Shown one piece after another: positions 33,442 through 37,969 of a stretch of 37,969 bases of DNA (positions are counted from its first letter, which is position 1; every line of letters begins with the position of its first letter). Location of the stretch: positions 8,975-46,943 of the forward strand of contig DOZK01000021.1 of assembly GCA_003518045.1 (NCBI GenBank), in the 5' to 3' direction. The position numbers were made by a program, and so were the translations under genes. Source of the stretch: Candidatus Nomurabacteria bacterium. GTDB taxonomy: Bacteria > Patescibacteriota > Minisyncoccia > Phycocordibacterales > UBA5272. The notes beneath the pieces are model-generated. The model did no database searches. It had not been told where the DNA came from and was given only the letters and a program-made list of their open reading frames with translations.

Positions 33442-33476
33442 AATGCATGACCGCGCCGTAGGCGCGGTCATGCATT
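33442..33476. terminator. Perfect 16-bp hairpin downstream of rsmI
   Basis: AATGCATGACCGCGCC and its exact complement flank a 3-nt GTA loop. It lies 54 bp after the rsmI stop codon. The T-run is weak, so it may be a terminator or a REP-like element. Confidence 0.5.
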
Positions 33477-33530
33477 TAGTATTTAATAAATAAAAATTAA
33501 AAATTTTAAATTAAAAATTGGTTATATTAT

Positions 33531-34241
33531 CTACTTACAGCCCTCTATTATAACTACAAATTCTCCACGCAAATGATCTTTGTGATTATTAAAATGTTCC
33601 TTAACTTCTTTCGCGCTTCCTCTCACTATTTCTTCATAAATTTTTGTAAGCTCTCTGGCAACAACGACTCTTCTTTTTTCTCCTGCCTCGACGGCGGGTT
33701 GATCTAATATTTCTACTAAAGATTCTAAAGTTTTTTCTATTCTGTGTACTGATTCGTAAAACACAGAAGTCATTTCACTTTCTTTAATTGTTTTAAATAA
33801 TGTTTCTCTTCCTTTTTTGTGTGGCATGAATCCATAAAATGTAAAATTGGAAGATGAGATACCAGATGATGCGAGTGCTGTAATAAGAGCTGACGCTCCA
33901 GGTAAAGCCACAACAGCAACGTCCGGTAATTCATTTCTTACTCTATCAACCAAAAGAACTCCTGGGTCAGAAATAGTTGGAGTACCAGCGTCAGACACTA
34001 ATGCAATAGATTTTCCTTCTTCTAATAAAGCTAAAGATTTCTCAATATTTTTAATTCCTGTTTGTGCATAAAAAATACTTGTTGGAGTATTGATATCATA
34101 TTCTTTAAAAAGACGCTGAGTAACGGAAGTATTTTCGCACAAAACTAAATCCACCTCTTTTAAAATACGAATAGCTCGAAGAGTTATATCTTCAAGATTT
34201 CCAATCGGTGTGGGAATAATATAAAGCGTGCCTGTTATCAT
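33531..34241 (-). CDS. rsmI: 16S rRNA (cytidine-1402-2'-O)-methyltransferase
   Basis: 236 residues, tetrapyrrole-methylase fold. GTLYIIPTPIGNLEDITLRA is the N-terminal signature, LVSDAGTPTISDPG (81-94) the SAM region, LPGASALITALASSG the next conserved block. It methylates the 2'-OH of C1402 in 16S rRNA with RsmH as partner. It lacks the small C-terminal domain of the 280-residue E. coli protein. Promoter TGCTAGTAT 7 nt before the ATG. Confidence 0.95.
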   Translation of the reverse strand: MITGTLYIIPTPIGNLEDITLRAIRILKEVDLVLCENTSVTQRLFKEYDINTPTSIFYAQTGIKNIEKSLALLEEGKSIALVSDAGTPTISDPGVLLVDRVRNELPDVAVVALPGASALITALASSGISSSNFTFYGFMPHKKGRETLFKTIKESEMTSVFYESVHRIEKTLESLVEILDQPAVEAGEKRRVVVARELTKIYEEIVRGSAKEVKEHFNNHKDHLRGEFVVIIEGCK

Positions 34242-34248
34242 AAATTAA

Positions 34249-34257
34249 ATACTAGCA
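34249..34257 (-). promoter_or_regulatory. Extended -10 box of rsmI
   Basis: TGCTAGTAT on the minus strand, 7 nt before the ATG, identical to the murB box. It directly abuts the terminator of the preceding gene. Confidence 0.6.
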
Positions 34258-34263
34258 TAAAAA

Positions 34264-34304
34264 ATGGCCACGCGGAGGTGGCCATCGAACATCCCTGGGA
34301 TGTT
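34264..34304 (-). terminator. Terminator of the small gene at 34307-34642
   Basis: Perfect 8-bp stem ATGGCCAC / GTGGCCAT (34264-34271, 34278-34285) followed on the minus strand by six Ts. A second palindrome, AACATCCC/GGGATGTT (34288-34304), lies between it and the stop codon. Confidence 0.75.
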
Positions 34305-34306
34305 GT

Positions 34307-34642
34307 TCATTCAATAAGCTCAAACTGGTCACGTGGGAACCACATACCTCGGAGTTCTGGTGGATGATTGAATTTCACCACGTCAGTGCAATAGCTCGCG
34401 CCTGATGTTCCAGAAAAATTTTTCGGTATATCGTCATGGCGTTCAGATGAAACAAAGACACCATTCTTCATGACATCGAAAGTAGATTCCCCCATAATTA
34501 CTGGGTGGGTGCGCCAAATGCCTTCCCGATATGAAGCAAACATAGGGGTGTGGACGTTCGCTTTCATTCGGACGGTTTTACCGAACCACTCTACTTTGGA
34601 TTTTTGCACGGTACCCAAACCGTTTTGTACTTTGGATTGCAT
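34307..34642 (-). CDS. Hypothetical small protein with strong ribosome site
   Basis: 111 residues, not recognised. AGAAGGAGGT lies seven bases before the ATG, the best Shine-Dalgarno in the window, and TTGACA-17-TAGGGT lies upstream. The gene is GC-richer than its neighbours and has its own terminator. The protein is soluble, aromatic-rich, with a single Cys and no membrane span; it might be a small beta-rich binding protein. With the genes at 30546 and 34747 it forms a set of small, separately transcribed genes. Confidence 0.7.
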   Translation of the reverse strand: MQSKVQNGLGTVQKSKVEWFGKTVRMKANVHTPMFASYREGIWRTHPVIMGESTFDVMKNGVFVSSERHDDIPKNFSGTSGASYCTDVVKFNHPPELRGMWFPRDQFELIE

Positions 34643-34665
34643 GGCAATACCTCCTTCTAAAAATT

Positions 34666-34694
34666 ACCCTAACAATTATAAAAAATCTTGTCAA
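34666..34694 (-). promoter_or_regulatory. Promoter of the small gene at 34307-34642
   Basis: TTGACA (34689-34694), 17-bp spacer, TAGGGT (34666-34671), minus strand. The -35 is perfect; the -10 is weak. Confidence 0.45.
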
Positions 34695-34701
34695 CAAAGA
34701 A

Positions 34702-34728
34702 AAAGCCCGGGCGGGTGCCACGGGCTTT
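34702..34728 (-). terminator. Terminator of the small gene at 34747-34947
   Basis: AAAGCCCG / CGGGCTTT stem (8 bp) with an 11-nt loop, followed on the minus strand by TTTTC. It ends just before the promoter of the next gene. Confidence 0.7.
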
Positions 34729-34746
34729 GGATTGGGGTTGGAGAAA

Positions 34747-34947
34747 TTACTCTCCGCGACATCCCTCACAAAGAATGTGACTGGGGTAACCAACTTTCGG
34801 AGGTGGTTGAACATCCCTTAATGAGCGAAGAGACATGCCAAGGAAACTTGTCATGATTTTCACTTCTAGTTTTGGGACCCGAATCACTTGTGTGGTAGTC
34901 GGTTCAATCTCCCCGGTTTTTAGTTTTATTTTATCTGTTGCCTGCAT
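34747..34947 (-). CDS. Hypothetical small protein
   Basis: 66 residues, not recognised. Supported by gene-like composition, a terminator close behind the stop and a structured leader with a promoter in front. The N-terminal half is beta-like with many Thr and Val; the C-terminus has CEGC, a possible metal pair. No Shine-Dalgarno is at the right distance (GGAAG is 13 nt up), so the start is less sure than for the other small genes. Confidence 0.5.
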   Translation of the reverse strand: MQATDKIKLKTGEIEPTTTQVIRVPKLEVKIMTSFLGMSLRSLRDVQPPPKVGYPSHILCEGCRGE

Positions 34948-34971
34948 AACTAAAGAACTTCCATTTTAAAT

Positions 34972-35036
34972 GCCGAGACTTGCGCTCGGCTTGAGGATTA
35001 ACAAAAAATCGGCAACACTTCCTCACGTGTTGTCGA
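34972..35036 (-). ncRNA. Structured 5' leader with terminator hairpin and possible pseudoknot
   Basis: Read on the minus strand: hairpin 35036-35009 (10-bp imperfect stem, TCGACAACAC / GTGTTGCCGA) followed by six Ts, a terminator form; then TCCTCA (34997-34992), exactly complementary to TGAGGA in the hairpin loop (35025-35020); then a second hairpin GCCGAG/CTCGGC (34990-34972). The start codon follows 24 nt later. The loop pairing suggests a pseudoknot and possible transcription attenuation. No known riboswitch class recognised. Confidence 0.45.
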
Positions 35037-35043
35037 CTTCTGT

Positions 35044-35052
35044 ATAATAACA
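35044..35052 (-). promoter_or_regulatory. Extended -10 box before the structured leader
   Basis: TGTTATTAT on the minus strand. Transcription would start about 8 bp before the terminator-like hairpin, so nearly all of the structure would be in the RNA. Confidence 0.5.
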
Positions 35053-35091
35053 TAAAAAGATGACTTTTGCAAATTATTATTTACATGGGTA

Positions 35092-35123
35092 GACACTGGA
35101 TTCCAACTTTCGTTGGAATGACA
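35092..35123. repeat. Half copy of the TGTCAT/ATGACA repeat
   Basis: GACACTGGATTCCAAC...GTTGGAATGACA, that is one hairpin with the ATGACA end. It lies between murB and the structured leader. An AATATT/TTCATTGAATATT unit follows at about 35145-35178. Confidence 0.75.
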
Positions 35124-35190
35124 ATACGTGAGTGTTTTGTATTTTTTGAATATTTAATATTTCTTCATTGAATATTTTGTCCCCCAACTC

Positions 35191-36246
35191 CTAACTCCTA
35201 ACAAATACAACTTCTCTTTCTAATTTTATACCAGTTTTTTCCTCAACTTTTTTCTGTATATTTGAAGCAAATTCATTTATTTCCTCCGCGTCAGCATTGC
35301 CATAATTTACGATTACAAGGGGTTGATTTGGCCAAGTGCCTACATCTCCCACTTTTAGCCCTTTAGCATCTGCTACATGCTCTATAAGCCACGCAGTAGG
35401 CACTTTATACCCACCCCTGACTTCATGGACCGGCATATCTGGATAAGTCATTTTTAAAGTATCCCATTCTTCTTTTGTGATAATTATATTCTTAAAAAAT
35501 GAGCCAGTATTTGGAAACTTTTTCCAGTCTGGTAATTTTGTGAGACGAGTGGCGATAACTAAATCACGGACGTCTTTTGAGGTTAAACCGGCCTTACCTT
35601 GTAGCGAGTCTAGTGGCTTATATTCGAGTACTGGTTTAAATTCTTTTGTTAAATTTAAAGTGATGGAAATAATAATATATTTACCTGGATTGTGTTTAAA
35701 AAAAGAATCACGATAAGCAAAATCACATTCACTATTTAATAAATCCTTAAACAAATTTGCTTCTATATCAAAAACTCGAATTGAAACTAAAGTATCTTTT
35801 AATTCAACTCCATAGGCTCCTATATTTTGGACAGGTGCTGCCCCAACACTCCCTGGAATATGTGAAAGATTTTCTATTCCCCATAAATTTTGCTCGACAG
35901 AATATTTCACAATGTCATCAAATGTTTCACCTGCAAAAGTAGTTAGAAATACTTCGTTATTCGTTATTCGTTTTTCGTTATTCGTATCAGACCCTCCTTG
36001 TTTCTTGCTTCCTGTATCTTGTATCTTGTATCCAATGATTTCTAATTTTAAGAAAAGATATTTCGAAAGATCTTCGGCAAAGTAGGTATTGGTGCCAGAG
36101 CCGAGTATGTGAATGCGGCGGCCTCCGGCCGCCGCATATTCCACTGCATCCTTCAACTCCTCTTCACTTTTAACCACAACCAAATCCCCCATTCCCCCGA
36201 CGCGAAGTGCTGAGTATTCTTTCATTGAGACTTTCCGAATTTCCAT
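35191..36246 (-). CDS. murB: UDP-N-acetylenolpyruvoylglucosamine reductase
   Basis: 351 residues. Peptidoglycan precursor enzyme: NADPH/FAD reduction of UDP-GlcNAc-enolpyruvate to UDP-MurNAc. NTYFAEDL and ILGSGTN (47-53) bind FAD, PGSVGAAPVQNIGAYG (131-146) is the core motif, PNTGSFFKN holds the proton-donor Ser, and LEREVVFV near the end holds the Glu. Residues about 73-98 (KIQDTGSKKQ...ITNNEV) are an insertion made of 7-bp tandem DNA repeats that keeps the frame. Promoter TGCTAGTAT, 6 nt before the ATG. Confidence 0.93.
   Translation of the reverse strand: MEIRKVSMKEYSALRVGGMGDLVVVKSEEELKDAVEYAAAGGRRIHILGSGTNTYFAEDLSKYLFLKLEIIGYKIQDTGSKKQGGSDTNNEKRITNNEVFLTTFAGETFDDIVKYSVEQNLWGIENLSHIPGSVGAAPVQNIGAYGVELKDTLVSIRVFDIEANLFKDLLNSECDFAYRDSFFKHNPGKYIIISITLNLTKEFKPVLEYKPLDSLQGKAGLTSKDVRDLVIATRLTKLPDWKKFPNTGSFFKNIIITKEEWDTLKMTYPDMPVHEVRGGYKVPTAWLIEHVADAKGLKVGDVGTWPNQPLVIVNYGNADAEEINEFASNIQKKVEEKTGIKLEREVVFVRS
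35953..36030. repeat. In-frame tandem-heptamer insertion inside murB
   Basis: Two runs of 7-bp units: TTCGTTA-type (about 35953-35985) and TTGTATC-type (about 36008-36030), joined by a short unique piece. The 78 bp are a multiple of three and carry no stop in the murB frame. The encoded peptide is polar and falls in a loop before the strand VFLTTFAGETFD. Confidence 0.7.
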
Positions 36247-36252
36247 GATTCT

Positions 36253-36261
36253 ATACTAGCA
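36253..36261 (-). promoter_or_regulatory. Extended -10 box of murB
   Basis: TGCTAGTAT, 6 nt before the ATG, minus strand; identical to the rsmI box. Confidence 0.6.
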
Positions 36262-36297
36262 AAAGAAAAGCACTTCGTACACGAAATGCTTTTCTTT
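36262..36297. terminator. Terminator hairpin upstream of murB
   Basis: AAAGAAAAGCA / TGCTTTTCTTT, 11 bp, with an inner TCGT/ACGA pairing. On the minus strand it ends in TTTTCTTTTG and so can close the three-gene operon above it. The remaining gap to 36395 shows nothing I recognise. Confidence 0.6.
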
Positions 36298-36395
36298 ATT
36301 GGATAACACCGCAGTTACAGTTACACAGGATTTGAAAAAAGGTACTTTTGAAATATATTATGGGTTTAGTGAGTGATTAAATAAAAAAATATAAG

Positions 36396-36905
36396 TTAAT
36401 TAAAACAAATACCGTAGGCCCCTGTTTTTAAACATTTTTTTAACAGTATCATCTCTATATTTTGATTTGTTATTTTTTCATCTAAAATATCGTATTTAGA
36501 TACAGATTCTAAATTATTAGAATAAATAAACTGTATATATGACATCAATAAACCCACAACCATTAGTATCAACACGAAAAAACCCAGAAAAACCAGACTA
36601 CTCATACTCTCAATTTTCTTTTCTTGTACTCCAACTTTATATTTAACATCCTTGAGAAGGTCTTTTGCTTCTTCCTTTATATCTTTAACCTCTTGAAGAA
36701 TCTGAATAACTTCTTTTTGTTTTACAGAAATATCAATTAAGGCAAGAGATACATCATTAGAACTAGGGATACTCTCGGAGTTTGTTTGAAAATTAAAATT
36801 ATCACCAATAATAGGCATACTTCCTTTTTTATCTTTAAAAAAGAATTCTTTTAAAGGTGAAATGATTCTACTATAATACTTTTTTAATAACGAGAGTATT
36901 TTCAT
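36396..36905 (-). CDS. Coiled-coil, single-span membrane protein
   Basis: About 169 residues from MKILSLLKKYY; an earlier start would overlap the preceding gene more and a later one (36818) would avoid overlap, so the start is uncertain. Basic N-terminus, a coiled coil of Lys/Glu/Val heptads (about 60-105, KQKEVIQILQEVKDIKEEA), one membrane span (about 108-130, LVFLGFFVLILMVVGLLM), then about 40 residues outside with two Cys. Function unknown. Overlaps the DUF6941-like gene by about 35 bp. Confidence 0.6.
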   Translation of the reverse strand: MKILSLLKKYYSRIISPLKEFFFKDKKGSMPIIGDNFNFQTNSESIPSSNDVSLALIDISVKQKEVIQILQEVKDIKEEAKDLLKDVKYKVGVQEKKIESMSSLVFLGFFVLILMVVGLLMSYIQFIYSNNLESVSKYDILDEKITNQNIEMILLKKCLKTGAYGICFN

Positions 36906-37260
36906 TTTTGTCAGTAACCACAGAACCATTAACAGTAACTTTAATCCAATAAGTTTCTTCTTTTGTGAATGGAATATTCCTAAAATTTGCTAAAAAATTA
37001 TTTCCACCCTTTCCCTCTATTTTAACCAATCCTTTAGTTGTTGCCATTACTTTATTGTCTGACAATGAAATTATTTCTACTATTTCTTGATATTCTCCAA
37101 CATCACCAGAGATATTAATTAAAACACTAAATTGGGGAAAGACAACGGGAAATCCTTGTGTCTTTATTTCTGAAAATAAATTTATAATACTAACTTTACC
37201 ATCATTAGAAATGATTACACTTTCAGAAATAAAACAACCTTTTAATTTTAGATTCGCCAT
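36871..37260 (-). CDS. DUF6941-like protein
   Basis: 129 residues. KGCFISESVIISNDGKVSIINLFSEIKTQGFPVVFPQFSVLINI resembles the DUF6941 family, small beta-rich proteins of unknown role found in many bacteria. No signal peptide or span. It lies between the DUF3467 gene (13 bp gap) and the membrane protein gene, so the three form one operon. The family call is from memory of the pattern and moderately sure. Confidence 0.55.
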   Translation of the reverse strand: MANLKLKGCFISESVIISNDGKVSIINLFSEIKTQGFPVVFPQFSVLINISGDVGEYQEIVEIISLSDNKVMATTKGLVKIEGKGGNNFLANFRNIPFTKEETYWIKVTVNGSVVTDKNENTLVIKKVL

Positions 37261-37273
37261 ATTATTTTAATTA

Positions 37274-37528
37274 TTATTTTTTATTTAAGTCAACTATTTG
37301 TATTGGACTTTGAATACCTGGTGACCACTCAGTTTTTATTTCTCCAAAATTTTTCTCGAATTCTTTTATGTTATGACCGAGCGATAACAAAAGACGCTTT
37401 GCATGCTGTGGTGTTAAAGCAAATACTGATAAATTTTGTCCTGATGCTAAAGCTAAAATAACTGTCTCTGGGTTATATCCAATATTTACATTGTCACAAA
37501 ATTGTTTAGGTATTTTATTTAGGTCCAT
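37274..37528 (-). CDS. DUF3467 family protein
   Basis: 84 residues from MDLNKIPKQF at 37528; TATTAT lies 6 nt upstream, and an ATG five codons earlier would be inside the promoter. YNPETVILALASGQ and LTPQHAKRLLLSLGHNIKEFEKNFGEI match DUF3467 (vlTPqhAKrL...N...YE..fG.I). Unknown function, cytosolic. First gene of the three-gene operon. Confidence 0.8.
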   Translation of the reverse strand: MDLNKIPKQFCDNVNIGYNPETVILALASGQNLSVFALTPQHAKRLLLSLGHNIKEFEKNFGEIKTEWSPGIQSPIQIVDLNKK

Positions 37529-37534
37529 GTCTAT

Positions 37535-37562
37535 ATAATACATTTTTCTAGGTTATTATCAA
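37535..37562 (-). promoter_or_regulatory. Promoter of the DUF3467 operon
   Basis: TTGATA (37557-37562), 16-bp spacer, TATTAT (37535-37540), minus strand, with the ATG 6 nt later. Confidence 0.6.
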
Positions 37563-37595
37563 ATAAATTTGATAATACAAAAAATACCTTTTAAA

Positions 37596-37746
37596 TGCGC
37601 GGTCCTGGATTCTCCTACAAGTTTCGTCTCGTCGCCACTCGACGAACTCGCAGTCCGCCTCTCGTGGTTTTGCTTGCTAGCAAAACATCACTGCGACCAT
37701 TCGAATCCAGACGAAAGAGAAGTAGTTCTCTTTCTTCCCGCGCACC
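37596..37746. mobile_element. Structured element bounded by tRNA-Ile 3' sequence
   Basis: TGCGCGGTCCTGGATTC (37596-37612) repeats, in the same orientation, the tRNA-Ile 3' end at 37782-37798, like an attachment-site duplication 186 bp away. Inside are nested perfect stems: GCGCGG/CCGCGC (37597-37602, 37738-37743), CTGGATTC/GAATCCAG (37605-37612, 37703-37710), TCGTCG/CGACGA (37629-37634, 37640-37645), CGCAGT/ACTGCG (37649-37654, 37690-37695) enclosing GTTTTGCT/AGCAAAAC (37667-37674, 37679-37686), and GAAAGAGAA/TTCTCTTTC (37713-37721, 37726-37734). No coding potential. Whether it is mobile DNA, an RNA, or both is open. Confidence 0.55.
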
Positions 37747-37788
37747 AATTTAAAAGCCCCTAATCGGGGCTTTTAAATTGGTGCGCGG
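37738..37788. terminator. Perfect 23-bp hairpin after tRNA-Ile
   Basis: Arms 37738-37760 and 37766-37788 are exactly complementary around a 5-nt loop. The inner part (AAAAGCCCC / GGGGCTTTT) is a classic two-way terminator; the outer part pairs the tRNA acceptor end and CCA with a second inverted copy of them. Confidence 0.7.
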
Positions 37789-37854
37789 TCCTGGATTCGA
37801 ACCAGGGACCGCTCGAGTATCAGTCGAGTGCTCTACCAGCTGAGCTAACCGCGC
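37779..37854 (-). tRNA. tRNA-Ile(GAT)
   Basis: 76 nt on the minus strand with a full cloverleaf: acceptor GCGCGGT/ACCGCGC, D stem GCTC/GAGC, anticodon stem CTCGA/TCGAG with loop CTGATAC (anticodon GAT, isoleucine), T stem CCTGG/CCAGG with loop TTCGAAT, discriminator A and encoded CCA. An extended -10 box TGTTAGTAT is at 37912-37920, about 58 bp upstream. Confidence 0.97.
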
Positions 37855-37911
37855 ATTTTGTTTATTCACTAAAATTTAAAAACGTATGAATTTCTTCTTT
37901 CTAGTCAAAAT

Positions 37912-37920
37912 ATACTAACA
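37912..37920 (-). promoter_or_regulatory. Extended -10 box, probable tRNA-Ile promoter
   Basis: TGTTAGTAT on the minus strand in the gene-free 37855-37969 end. It implies a leader of about 50 nt that must be trimmed off. Confidence 0.4.
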
Positions 37921-37969
37921 TAAAATAGAGATTTTGGGAATAAGCCACTTGAATTAAACCCTCAACCTA

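Noticed and set aside
1..37969. CRISPR array
   Set aside because: The dispersed repeats have irregular spacing, internal palindromes and no set of equal-length spacers; no cas gene is present.
1..37969. UGA recoded as an amino acid (as in some CPR lineages)
   Set aside because: TGA serves as a stop, for example at the end of the FkbH gene where it overlaps the ACP start; all long genes read normally with the standard bacterial code.

Overview
The window looks like a chromosomal stretch from a Candidate Phyla Radiation (Patescibacteria, probably Parcubacteria-like) bacterium. The reasons are an AT-rich composition, very tight gene packing, few Shine-Dalgarno sites, TGA used as a normal stop (for example at 11438-11440), and a gene set typical of these genomes: a VirD4/TraG-like ATPase, a lamin-tail/PKD secreted protein, a DUF4015 putative glycoside hydrolase, a DUF3467 protein, and compact rsmI and murB. 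The short gaps between genes are filled with several families of small palindromic repeats. The lineage is an inference from style and gene content, because no phylogenetic marker is complete here.

Layout. 1-3226 (plus strand) holds repeats, a GT32 glycosyltransferase, a self-regulated HTH-Fic protein and a GT2 glycosyltransferase. 3228-7389 (minus) is a dTDP-rhamnose operon (rfbC-rfbB-rfbD-rfbA) ending in a GT2 enzyme. 7433-18025 (minus) is one tight 11-gene operon: carbamoyltransferase, FkbM-type methyltransferase, then a carrier-protein module (AcpS, FkbH-like HAD/glyceryltransferase, acyl carrier protein, MaoC hydratase, SDR ketoreductase) bracketed by two paralogous MBOAT acyltransferases, each followed by a membrane-anchored SGNH-type protein. 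18064-20880 (minus) encodes a GT-D transferase, a Wzx-type flippase and a GT25 transferase. 20937-22891 has one more GT2 and a zinc-ribbon methyltransferase. 22990-25150 is a threonine-to-glycine plus acetyl-CoA pair (SDR threonine dehydrogenase and KBL). Together 1-22.9 kb is a surface-glycan locus: sugar nucleotide supply, assembly, flipping and extracytoplasmic decoration. No Wzy polymerase or initiating transferase is visible inside the window.

25151-37969 is a mixed accessory and housekeeping region: a duplicated gene tail flanking a DUF4143 ATPase, the LTD/PKD secreted protein, the VirD4-like ATPase, a hicBA toxin-antitoxin pair, the DUF4015 protein, rsmI, three small genes (two clearly GC-richer than their neighbours, two with good ribosome sites, all three with their own terminators), murB with an in-frame repeat insertion, a DUF3467 operon, and tRNA-Ile(GAT). 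The tRNA is followed by a highly structured 186-bp element bounded by a copy of the tRNA 3' end.

The most interesting hypotheses are: (1) the carrier protein + FkbH + twin MBOAT/SGNH set is a Dlt-like system that builds an acyl group on a carrier protein and moves it onto an exported glycan; (2) the tRNA-Ile-flanked element is a miniature integrated element or structured RNA; (3) many genes have their -10 box only 6-9 nt before the start codon, often as an extended TGnTAKWAT box, which predicts mostly leaderless mRNAs.
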